A DNA stretch of 64,000 bases from contig CM020620.1 of NCBI GenBank assembly GCA_009829735.1, positions 13,327,420-13,391,419 on the forward strand. The letters run 5' to 3'. Below, piece by piece: positions 9,240-19,788 of this stretch. This DNA is from Pyropia yezoensis (taxonomy: Eukaryota > Rhodophyta > Bangiophyceae > Bangiales > Bangiaceae). The position numbers and the translations under genes were made by a program. Position 1 is the stretch's first letter. Each line of letters starts with the position of its first letter. A model generated the notes under the pieces. It searched no databases. It saw nothing but the letters and a program-made list of their open reading frames with translations, and was not told the origin of the DNA.

Positions 9240-10342
9240 CAGGGGCGTGGCGGCCACCACCACCACCACCACCGCCGCCACCGCGGCTGTCAAGCCGCCA
9301 GCGGCGGTGGCGGCGGCCGCTACGGTGACGGAACGGACCGGTCTTCCCTCACCGGTGGAAGCGGCGGGGGCAGCGGCAGCGGCGGCGGCAGCCACCCACG
9401 GACTCGGCGTGACCGCCCCGCCGGCGGCAGCGGCGGCCGGTACGCCTGGCAGCGGCGGCCGCCACGAGGCGCTCCCCCTACCACGCCGGGTGGAGGCGGC
9501 GACGCGTCGGCGGCATGGGGGCCCCTCCACGCCCGTGCCACCCCCCTGGACGGGTCCCCCCACCGCCACCGCCACCGCCACCGCCACCACCACCGCCACC
9601 GCCACCTCCTCCACCTCTATCGCCACCATCACCGGTGGCGCCACGTCTGGCACCTTTCCGCCGCCCCACCCCGCCCTCCTCCCACGTGGCGGGCGAATGG
9701 CGGCGGCGGCGGCCACGGCCGGCGGCGGCACCGCCCGCTGCCCCCCCCCCCCCACCACCCTCTTCCCCCGAGGCGGGGTGGTCGCGGCGGCCGCCGCGGC
9801 CGCCGACCTCCGCGCCGCCCGCGCCGACGCTGACGCGGCGGCCGCCGCCGCCGCCGGCTGGCGCTCTGCGTACGAGGCGGCAGAGACGGAGGCCGCGTCG
9901 CTGCGGTCGCTCCTCGCCGCGGGGGCGTGTGGCCGGTGCGGCCGGGGCGGGGGGGGGGGGGGGGGGGGGGCAAGCGCGCGCGTCGGGAGCGGGAAGCCGC
10001 CCCGTCACCGCCACCGCCACCGCCACCGCCACCGCCACCGCCACCGCCACCGCCGCCGCCGCCGCCGCCGCCACCACTGGCGGATAGGGTTTGCGCTGAG
10101 GGGCGGGGGGGGGGGGAGAGGGGTGTGGAGGGACCGCCAGCCGGTCAGGAGCAGGCGGTGGTGGTGGCAACGGCGGTGGCCGGCGACGGGCGTGCCGCGG
10201 ACACGGCGCCGGCGGTCACGGCGGCCGCCGAGGACACGGCCGTGGGAGCGCAGGAGCGCCGGCAGGAGGGCGCGCCCGCCAATGGCGCGCCGCCGCCGAC
10301 GCCGCCGGTGCCGGTGCCCGTCGTGCCGACGCGGCCGCAGAT

Positions 10343-10374
<32 letters not shown>

Positions 10375-11673
10375 GGTCGCCGTCGCGTTTGCGGTCGCGG
10401 GCGGCGGGCAGCGGTGTCGGTGGCGGTGGCGGTGGCGGCAGTGGCGGAGGCGGTGGCGGTGGTGGTGGCGGTGGGCGCCCCGGTGGTATTGGGCGGTCCC
10501 CGCTGGTCGGCGGCTCTGGCTGGAACGCCTCCCGTGGCACGCGTGGCGGCAGCGGCGGTGGCGGTGGCGGTGGCGGTGGTGGTGGCGGTGGCGGTGGCGG
10601 CGGCGGTGGCGGCGGTGGCGGGGTCACCGTCGTCGACGGCGCGGTGCTGCCCCTCACGGCGGTGCGCTCGGCTGTCATGGGCGTCAAGGCGGCCGTTATT
10701 GTGCCCGCGGCCGCCAGCGTGGAGGCCCCTGCGGTGACCCGCCCCACCACCAACGTCACCGCGGCGCCCGACGACGGCAAGGGCGACGCCGACGGAGATG
10801 GCGACGCCGCCGCTGGTGCATCCGCTGCTGCTCCGCAGCCGCCACCCCTGCCGCTGCCGACCATCGCAGGCGGGGTGTGGGAGGCTGGGGATGAAAACGA
10901 CGACACGGCTGCCGTCGCTGCTACTGCTGCTGCTGCCACCGCTGCTGCTGCCGCCGCCGCAGCCGTGACCGCCGCGGCCCCCCCCCCGCCGCCGCCGCGG
11001 CCGTGGTCGGCACTCCCCCCACCACCGCCGCGGCCGCCGCGGCGGCCACCGCCGCGCGTGTCGTGGGCGGTGCTGCCGCCGCCGACGGGGGCGCGCGGCG
11101 GGGGCGTCCGCAAGGGCCGGGGGGGTGCCGCCGGGGGGGGGGTGGCCAACGGCGGGCGCGTGCACGTGCGCGCCCACGCGCTGTCCATCAACACCCCCGA
11201 CGGGGTTCTCCGGGTGTCCCGTGACAGCGGTGGTGGCGGTGGCTGTGGCGGTGACGGTGGCGGTGGCGGTGGGCGTGGCGGTGGCGGTGGCGGTGGGCGT
11301 GGGGGCGGCGTGTACAAGGGCGCGCCCCCCCTGCGGGGGCGCCCCGTCTCGTGGCGGCGGGCCGCGTCCGGGACCCCCCCCCTCTCTGCGAGCCGGGGGG
11401 TGGAGCGGGGCGCTGCCGCGGCTGCGGCGGCCGCCGCCGCGGCGGCCGCGGCGGCCGCGGCGGCACGCCCGTCGGCGGCGGCGCTCTCCCACGCCATCAC
11501 GCGGGTGGCGTCGGACTTTGACGACGCCGCCGCCGCCGCGGCGCTGCCCATTGTCGCCGTCACTGCCCACCGCCGCCCGTCGGCGCCGGCGCGGCTGGGG
11601 GGGGGGTGGGGGGCGCGCCCACCGCCGTCGACGCTGTCGACGATGCTGCCGTCGCTGCCGTTGCCGTCCCCTC

Positions 11674-11704
<31 letters not shown>

Positions 11705-13067
11705 TGCGTCGTTCTTGTCGTCGTCGTTGTCGCCGTCGCCGCCCCCGCGCCCACCACCACCACCACCACCACCGCCGCCGCCGCCGCCGCCGCCGTCGGC
11801 GCTGTCGACGCCGTGGACGCCGTCGACGCCGTTGACACCGTCGCCGTCGTCGCCGTCCCTGTCGCTCCCGCTGCAGCGCGGCGGCGGCGGGGCGCCGTCG
11901 GCTGCTGCGGTGGCTGCGGCGGCGGCCGCCGCAGCAGCGACCGCGGCCGCCGCGTCGGCAGCGTCCGTGCCCCTGTCGCACCAGCCCGGCGGCGGCGGTG
12001 CGCCGTCGGCGGCCACCGCGGCGGCCGCCGCCCGCCGCACCCGCCGCGCCACCGACCGCCCGCCCGCCCCCGCCCGGCTGCCGGCGGGCGTGGCACGGCG
12101 CGGCGGCGCGGCCGACGCGGCGGCCCCGCCGGCGGCAACGGCGGCAGCGGCGGCGACGGCAGCGACGGCGGCGACGGCGGCGGCGACGGCGGCGACGACG
12201 GTGGCGGTGGCGGTGGGGGAGGCGGCACCGTCGCCGCCCCCCCCGCCCCCCTCCCCCCCTTCCTCCGTGTCGGGGAATGTGGCGGCGGGGAGCAGCTCGG
12301 CAACGTCCACCTCCACCGACCTGTGCCCCGTCTCCCCCGCCGCCCTCCCCGCCGACGCGGTGGCCGATTGGGACGCCTGGGCGGCCGCCGCGGGGCTCGC
12401 CGTGCCCCGTGCGGTTACCGTCGCCGCCGCCGCCGCCCCCCGCCTGCCCGCCGCCGGCAGCGGCAGCTGCAGCGGCAGCGGCGGCTCATCCCACCCCCGT
12501 TTCCCCCTCTCTGGCGGTGCCGGTGGCGGTGGCGGCGGCGGCGGCGGCAGCAGCCACTATGTAGCCGCCACCGCCGCAGCGGCAGCGGCGGCCGACGCCC
12601 GGGCGGCCGCCGCCGCCGCGTCGGCGACCGCCGCGGCGGCGGCGGTGGTGGTGGCCGCCCGCGGGCGGGTGGCGGCGTCGACGCGCCTCCGCGCGGCGGC
12701 CGACGCGGACGCGGCGGCGGCGCGGGCGGCGGCGGCCGCGGCGGCGGGGACGGCCGCCGCGCTGCGGCGGCGGGTGGCCAAGGCAGAGGCCGAGGCGGAC
12801 GCGCTCGGCGCCGCGCTCGCCGCGGCGGTCGCGCAGGTGGGGGTGGGGGTGGGGGGGCGGCGCCCAGGGGGGGGGAGGGGAGGGGGGGGGGGGGGGGTAC
12901 TGCCGCCGCCGCCGCGACTGGCGCGCGTGCGTGTGAGAGAGAGGGGGGGGGGGGGGGGGGGGGGGGCAGGCGGTGTGGGAAGGCCGTCCCTGGGTTGTGG
13001 GGGGGGGGGGGGGGGAAGACGGCGGGGGGGTGGGCGTGCACCCCGTTTAGCTTTTTTCTTACATTAG
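8995..13067 (+). CDS. Very long Ala/Pro/Gly-rich coiled-coil protein, frame change in a poly-G run
   Basis: Two plus-strand frames look like one gene. The first starts at the ATG at 8995 (MAPSAAAAAPAAATT) and stays protein-like to about 9950, ending in a short Ala-rich coiled coil (ADLRAARADADAAA...EAETEAASLRSLL). The second runs from the poly-G tract at about 9951-9970 to the stop at 13067, beginning with a basic patch (KRARRERE) and poly-Pro. In the first frame the sequence after the G-run degenerates to His-Arg repeats, the wrong-frame reading of CCGCCA repeats. One length change in the G-run would join them into a protein of roughly 1,350 residues. It has long Pro, Gly and Ala tracts, less repetitive islands (SINTPDGVLRVSRD; LSHAITRVASDFDD; ADAVADWDAWAAAAGL), and a second Ala/Arg coiled coil near 12580-12840. 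No known domain was recognised. Whether the change is a sequencing error, polymorphism or disabling mutation is not decidable here. Confidence 0.5.
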
Positions 13068-13243
13068 CTCTCTCTTGTATGAATATGGTCATGGTCATGG
13101 GGCTCGCTCTTGGGACGTGAGTGCCATGGGTGCCCGCACCGGCACACGACCTGCGGCGCGGCCCAGCGGCTACGGAAGAGACCGCTCCACACAGTCAACA
13201 GTTAGCCAACCGCCCGACGCCTGTGCCGCTCGGGGCAGCGGGG

Positions 13244-13720
13244 TCACTGCTGGTCGGCAAACCCGCCGCCGCCGGTGCAGTAGTTGCCACACGCACTGAC
13301 GCTGGCGGGGGTGGCGGCCGCCGCGGCGGCCGCACAGTAGCCCGCCGTGGCGCCGGGGGGCGCGGCGGGGAAGAGCGACGGCACCGCCGCGTCGGGCACA
13401 CCCGCCATGCCGCCCGTCGGGTCATCCAAGACGGCGGCGGCGGCGGCAGCGGCCGCGGCGGCGGCTGCGGCGGCGGCAGCAGCGGCAGCCGTCGTCGCAG
13501 CCTCTGTCGTGTTGCCCCCCGCTGCTGCCGCCGCCGTATCCCCTACCACCCCGCTGGGGCCAACCCCGCCCGCCGCCGCCGCCGCCGCGGTCGCCGCCGC
13601 GGCGGACGCGGCGGCTGCCGCGGCGGGGGCGTCAAAGAACCACAGCCCCTGCACGAGCGTCCGGGGCACCTTTAGCGCCCCCGGCCAGATGTGGTTGTTG
13701 TGGAGCGTCACCCGCGGGGC

Positions 13721-13762
<42 letters not shown>

Positions 13763-14788
13763 CCGCGGCACGGCGCCGTCGGCCGCCACGCGGCACTGGG
13801 CGGCAACCTCTGGCCGCCCAAAGTACCACAGCCGCATGGACCGGCCGGCCGCGTCGGTGTGGTGCACCGCCCCCGACGCGTACGTGGCGGTGGGGAGGAT
13901 GGCGGCCACCACCCCCCCCGCCGACGTGCACGTGGTTGGGCTGGTGCGGGCGCCGCCCGCGGCGGGCTCACAGAGGAGCTCGTTAAACGCCGCCTGGTCG
14001 TCCCCGCCGGCGGTGGCGGCGTCGGCAAAGCGGCGGAAGAGGGTGGCCACCGCGGGGCGGGCGCGGGCGAGGTAAAAGCCCGAGCACAAAAAGTTGCCGG
14101 GCTGGTCCGACTGGATGGCCAGGCCCCAGGCAGACCGCGACAGCGGCGCCGCCGCCGCCGCCGCAGGCCCGTTGCTGGCGGCGGGGGCGCCCACAAGGGC
14201 AGTCACCCTCGCCGCGGCGTCGGCGCACCAGGTCACGTCGGGGTCGGAAAAGAGGACGTCCACGCCGCCAGACAGGGCCAGCCGGACGGCGGTGAGCTTG
14301 CGGCGGGTGACCGCCCGAAAGTCCGCGCTGTTGTAGTCGGCCAGGCCCGTCGCCACGGCTGGTCTTGCCTCCCCCTGCCGCTCCCTGCCCCCGCCGGCGC
14401 CGCCGTCGCGGGGGCCGGCGGCCGGCAGCGCGTACGCCACCTGCCCCAGCACGTCGGCGACGTACGCGCGGGTCGGCTCGTCAAAGGTGACGGTCAGGTA
14501 CCCGCGGGAGCGGCCGAGCCGCCGCATGTTGCACGCAAAGTTGCCCAGCATGGCCCGGTATGGCCAGTTGCCGGCCGTCATGACCACCGTTGGCGAGCCG
14601 TCCACGCCCGCGTAGGCCACCGAGTCGACGGCCGCGAAGAAGGGGGCGTTGGCCGCCCGCACCGCCGCCGCGTCGGCCGCGGGGATTCCATCGCTGAGGG
14701 CAGCGGGAGACGGGGAGGGGGGCGGCGGGGGGGGGGCGGCAGCGGGGGCGGTGGTGCCCCCCCCACCCGCGGCCGTTGCCGCCACCGC

Positions 14789-14827
<39 letters not shown>

Positions 14828-15142
14828 CGCCTCTGCCTCTGACGCGCCCGCCACGGGTGGCGCCGCCCTTGGGGCCCCCGCCGCCGCCCCCCCCACCGAC
14901 AGCGGCGACACGCGCGGGGGCGGGTGGCTGCCGGCGCCCCCCCCGCCCCCCCCCCCCCACGCCTGCCGCGACGCTGCAGCGCGCCACCGCAGCGGCGGCG
15001 CGGCGGTGGCAACGAGCAGCCCCCCCGCGGCCATCGCCGCGGCCACCGCCCCGGCGGTTCGCAGCAGCAGCGGCCGGCGCGCCAGACGGGGAATGCCACG
15101 GCCCACCGCGCCGGTGGGGCGTGGCAGGAGGGGGTCATTCAT
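13244..15142 (-). CDS. Type II membrane glycosyltransferase, nucleotide-diphospho-sugar transferase fold (GT77-like)
   Basis: A 632-residue intron-free ORF. Residues 1-22 are a short basic cytosolic tail, 23-50 a hydrophobic signal anchor, and 51-165 an Ala/Pro/Gly stem. The catalytic region (about 165-500) has the features of the Nucleotid_trans family used by GT77 enzymes: an early strand with VVMTAGNWPYRAMLGNFACN, a metal-binding DxD motif in VLFSDPDVTW (D300, D302), LCSGFYLARARPAV after it, DDQAAFNELL near 381, and FDA-type residues at the end of the domain (LQ-GLWFFDA). Plant GT77 enzymes add xylose, arabinose or galactose in the Golgi to pectin or hydroxyproline-rich proteins; the substrate here is not readable. 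An Ala-tract-rich C-terminal extension ends with four cysteines. The gene converges on the preceding one with 176 bp between stops. Start: first ATG, directly before the anchor. Confidence 0.8.
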
Positions 15143-15773
15143 GGGAGGGGAGAGGAAGAGTGAAGCGTGGTGGAGGGGGGGGGGGGCTAGGGCGGCCGCT
15201 CCCGCTCCCGCGACCGCAACTGCGGTGGGGAGGAGTAGGGGGGGGGGGGGATAGAGATGGGGGGGTGAGTGGGTGGGGCGGGGAGAAGGCAGGGTGGGGG
15301 TGGGTGGGAGAGGGGGGGAAGCAGTGTCCGACGGGGACGAAAAAGGTCGTCGTGGGGAGAGCGGCCCAGCGACAGCAGCGGAGGGTGCGGCAGCGGCGGC
15401 GGGTGCGGCAGCGGCGGCGGGTGCGGCAGCGGCGGAGGCAGCGGCGGCGGAGGCGGCGGCGGCAGCGGCAGCAGCGGCAGCAGCAGCGGTGGCAGCGGCG
15501 GCAGCGGCTGCAGCGGAGCGTCGCTATCGCCATTGACCGACGCAGAAGAGGCGGTGGCATCTTGCCGGCGGCGGCAGACGCGGCGTGCGACCCTCACCCG
15601 AGGGCGCCTAGGCGGGCCAGAAAGATAGCGAGGGGGTGGGGTGCGCCGCCGCCGACACCCCGCTCCCCCTCCCCCCCCCTCCCCCCCAGACGCCTGCCAT
15701 GGCCGACACCCTGGCAGCAGCCGCGCCGTTTGGGCTGCCTGCCGCTGACGAGACATGGGCAGGGGAAGCGTCC

Positions 15774-15810
<37 letters not shown>

Positions 15811-17742
15811 GGCGGACGATCATCGCCTCCCTCCCCCAACCGCCACCGTCATGGCGACTGTCGGCTGAGGCGTACAACGCGCCGCTGTGGAAGGGGGGAG
15901 GGGGACAGGTGGGAGGGTGGGGGGGGGGGGGGGGGAGTGGGGTACGGCGCTGGTGGGAGCAAGGTATGTACAGTACATGCGCCCTTCACCCGGGGGCGCT
16001 CGAATTGTATCCCCTCGGCACGAGGGACGGCGGAGCCTCTACTAGGAGGGGAGCCTGCCGCTGGTCGGGACGCGGCAGCGGGGAGGCATCGTGGCGACAA
16101 GGACGCCAACGAACAGATATTGAAGGTACTAAAGTTTTGGCATGTGCTCACTTTGGTGGTTCCGAATGGGGCTGGGCCAGCCCGTGCCACGTGGGCGTCG
16201 TCAGCACCGTGCAGCACGCGGGAAGCCTCAGATTTGGAACGGGCAAGTCGAACAGTGCTCGTCTGTCTCTGGGATATGCGGGCTCCACCGTCACCCGGGT
16301 TGGTGGGAGAGGACCCCCGCGCGGTCAACCTGTCGCTGGTAGACCGCCGCGCCACCGAGGCAACACAGGTGCCGCGGGGAGCCCGCCTGAGGGCAGTACG
16401 ACAAACGACTTTCACAAGCGGAGAGTGTTGCATGCACATCGGGGCAAGGACATATGTACAGTACGGCGATGGAACAGGTCCACAAGATGCCCCCGCCTGA
16501 CGAGGGAGCCATTCTGCGAAAAGCGCACGGCGCAGGTGTGGCTGGCCTGCACGTAAAGCGTCGACGAATCGATACCGCCACCGGCCGCCATGGTACATAG
16601 CCGCCCCTGTGACCAGGGCGCCCGCGCCGTCAGAGCGCTCGCCTCCGTTCACAATGTCATCCACGACCGCCACTCCGGTTCTACGTACGAGTAGCGCTCG
16701 CATCGCACCAGCCTTCCTAACGCGAAGGAAATAGAGGGGAGGGTGTCACTGTCGTGAACCGTGGAATTGTCATGCTGCTGGCACCGCTTGCGGGGGGGGC
16801 AACGGGGGATAGGACCTCTGCCACCACCTTGAGCGGGTTCGCGGCCTTGCCACCACCCCCTCCGCTAGCCGATCCTACATAGCTCCAACAGCTTTGAGTC
16901 TCACCCCAAACAGGGGTGGCCGTTACCGCCGCCGCGACCGCCGGCACCGCAACTACACGGCCAGGTTGCGGCGAACAGCGACTGTGTCATGCGGCAGACG
17001 TCGCACCGGGCCTCCGCCGCCCCCTGACGTTCTCTCGCAGCGTGGTGGGTCAACCCCCTTGTTGTCGACGAGGGGAGAAGGGCGATGGCAGCGATGCGGC
17101 AATGGCACCACACATTGCGGGCGGAGTGTGAAAGGTGACGGCTCAAGTTGTGCTGACGAGCGACGCACGGCCCCATCGAACTTTTTTGATATGTATTGGC
17201 GGCGTTTTTCATATCCGAAACATATGTGTCTATCGAAAGCTCTGAGCAGGGGCCAAATTCCTCTGCCTGCCTCCTCGCAGCGGCTGTACCAACCCCGCCG
17301 GTCCGGTAGGGGGTGTTCCTGCCTGGCTCTGTCGTGCTCTCTGCGCTACAGCTACTGCCAACGCCCGTGCCGCCCCCTCCAGTGGCCGCCCGTTGCCAGC
17401 GCACTTCTGGTCTGCAGGCGCGGCCACAGTGTCAGAGCCATGGGCGAGCCAGCTTGGACTGCTGTACCGCAGCGTTGTGGCGGTCGGGAACGCTGGCGCT
17501 GCCCCCTATCTCAAGAGACCCCGCACGCACCCCACCTGTGCTCCGCCCGGTACCTCCTCTCTCCGCGGCTCCCACCTTGGTGCTCCCCCTTTTGTTGTCA
17601 TTGGGCTCCTTGCTGACGCTCCATCCCCGCCCGTCTGCCACGGGGTGCACGTCCCTCTTTCCTCGGCACCCACCTCCCTTGGGTGGTTTTGCCTTGTCTA
17701 CTATCGTTGGCGTCCTGGTGATCACCTGCCCCGCGTTGTGCC
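15143..17742. other. Intergenic region with simple repeats, no supported gene
   Basis: The first 500 bases upstream of the glycosyltransferase are G-rich and probably contain its promoter. They hold an exact 18-bp triplication at 15384-15437 (unit starting GGTGCGGCAGC) and GGC/GCA-rich sequence to 15530. A run of 34 G lies at 15776-15809. From 15960 to 17740 composition is less extreme. A 284-codon minus-strand frame (15849-16703) has no domain and an unconvincing composition, so it is not called. Confidence 0.5.
15384..15437 (+). repeat. 18-bp unit repeated three times
   Basis: Units start at 15384, 15402 and 15420, each beginning GGTGCGGCAGCGGCGG. The surrounding sequence continues as imperfect GGC/GCA repeats. 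It lies in the 5' flank of the glycosyltransferase gene. Confidence 0.8.
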
Positions 17743-19788
17743 ATGGCGGTGATGGGGCCCGCCGAGTGCTTCTCCCTCGTCTGCCAGTCCGTCGCGGATG
17801 TGACGGCCAAGAGCCGGACCAACGGGCACAACCTGCCGCTGCTCCTGCTGTTCCGGGTGGTGCTGAGCCAGCGGAGTTTGGCGTTTGCCCACTCCTCATC
17901 TGACACCCTCGCGCTGGTCACGTACATCACGTCGACGTACCAGGCGGCCAAGCTGGAGCAGGCTGCCCAGTACTTGGAGGCGGCCTTTCATGTACCAGCG
18001 GCGGCGCTCGACATTGCGGCGCGCGTCAAGGTATGTCCCCCCTTCTCTGGTCTTGCTTGTGTCTGTGTGTGATTGACTGCTGGGGCTCGTACTGATTGGG
18101 ATCGTTTTTACCGGCTTTGTTGGTCTAGGTGTGCTTTTTTTCTAACGCCCCTGCCACCTGTATTGTGCTTTGTCTGCACGCCAAGTGTATTCCTGATGCC
18201 CCTTCTACACTGCCTGACTTCTCTTTATCTTTATTCCCCAACCCCGCCCTCCGTTCCTTCCCCCCTCCGCCGCCATCCTTGCCATCTATGGGGGGGTCTG
18301 CTGGTGTACGTGCAACAGTCGTGGAAGCATGTTTTGAATCAACCGCCGGAGCTGCACGGCAACATGGTTAAGGCCATGTTGAACCCGACCTCTCGGCAGT
18401 GGTGTTGGCTGGCCCGAAACATCCGGCTGCGGTCATCCATCGTGCTAGGCTGCCCACGCATGGTACTCCCTTGCCCCAATGGCCTGACAGCTGCCGACGT
18501 CGGCATCCTCCGAGCGTCCGTGAAGCCGCTCCTGAGCAGGCCGGAGGAGCTTCCCCTCGGATGTAAGGCGCACATCGTTCACACCGTAGGGTCTACAACG
18601 AACATTGGGAACCGCATGGTACTGGACTGGACTTGGGACCGCATGCACACCACTGAACCGGCGTTTGACTTTCTGCTTGGGGTCTTGCAGTCCAAGTTTC
18701 TAGCCGGGCAATGCGAGACCGCGGCGGAGGAGACAGAGGGCGAGCAACCACCTCAACAGACGCGGGGAATGAAGCGGGCGGTGATGTCAGGCCCGCTGGA
18801 GCCGGTCGACAGGCGCGCGCCCTTGGTGCGCGAGCCCAGCACGACGGCCATTGTGCAGCACCAAATCCAGTTGGCCGTGGAAGACATGATGGAGGAGGAG
18901 TCTCTGGCTACGGTCGTCGAGCCCCCGTTTGTGGTCGGCAAGGTGAAGCCCTATTCCGCCTGGCCGCATGGCGGCGTCGTGATCTTTGTCCAGTTTCCGT
19001 TTCTGCTGGACGAGACGTGGAAGGAGCCGCAAAAGTGGGTCACCTCTTGCCGTAAGCTTCTAAGCCATGCGGTCGGTGGTCGGTACGAGGTCGTCTTTGA
19101 AGCCAAGAAAGTGCTCGGTTCTTCAACTCCAGCGGACAGTCCCGGTGGCCAAGAGAGTCCGTGCAAGACCACTCCGGGTCCGGCTTGGGCGGGACCGCTG
19201 AGTGCCCCAGCTGGGGATGACGAGCCGGCAGCCTTGCCTGTGGCGGGTGCTCTGCCGACGGTATCGGCGACGGTAGGGGACGCTCTGGCCACGCCGGCGG
19301 GGGACGGACCAATGGTGGGTGAGCCAGGGCACGCTCCGGCGGCCGCCGCCGGTCCAAGCGAGAACCCAATAGTGGCGGACTCAGACGCGGCGTCGGTTGT
19401 GTCGTTGTCGCGCCTGGCCGTCCCAGACCAGACAGCGCAGCCGCCAGCTGACGCGGGCGGTTTGATGCGGGCTGGCGCGTACGACCTGGGCGCGCCCTCA
19501 GCCCCCGCTGACTTTAAGCCGCTGTCCCAGCCATTGCAGCGCCTCTTTGTCCAGGCACTGGACAGGGGCCCGATCAAGAGTGTACCGGTTGTGGATGAGC
19601 AGCTGATGGTGAAGATCCTGGCACGTTCCCCCGAGTCTGTTACCTCGTTTGTGTGCACCTTCTCGTGCGACCTCGAGCTCGGTCGGTGGGAGAACCTGCC
19701 GGGCGGTACGAGTCGCTGCGACAACATGGTGACCGCCGCCTATGCGGCGCGCGACCCGTCTAAGGTCGAGGCAGAGATTGTCCTATGA
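17743..19788 (+). CDS. Two-exon orphan gene, about 585 aa
   Basis: Proposed as join(17743..18030, 18319..19788). Exon 1 starts at an ATG in a good context (GCCATGGCG) and ends at CAAG|GTATGT. The same frame meets a stop at 18070 inside the intron. The acceptor chosen is GCAACAG| at 18318, which keeps phase 0 and removes a stretch whose translation is a string of Leu/Pro/Ser. The N-terminal 230 residues are of normal composition (AALDIAARVK, then SWKHVLNQPPELHGNMVKAM and LGCKAHIVHTVGSTTNIGNR as landmarks). Then comes an acidic/basic linker, an Ala/Pro-rich stretch, and an ordered C-terminus (QPLQRLFVQALDRGPIKSV). No domain, signal peptide or membrane segment was recognised. Another acceptor (TCTAG at 18129) is also in a pyrimidine-rich context and would lengthen the protein. 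Confidence 0.55.
18031..18318 (+). other. Predicted intron of the orphan gene
   Basis: 288 bp, GTATGT donor, CAG acceptor, phase 0. It is T-rich compared with both exons and contains an in-frame TGA at 18070-18072. The acceptor is the less certain end. Confidence 0.5.

Noticed and set aside
10005..12316. Minus-strand 658- and 723-codon ORFs opposite the giant Ala/Pro/Gly gene
   Set aside because: Arg/His or Gly/Asp repeat readings of the CCGCCA/GGCGGT repeats; the plus frame has the more natural islands and coiled coils.
15849..16703. Minus-strand 284-codon ORF
   Set aside because: No domain, uneven composition and no supporting context; it overlaps other open frames.
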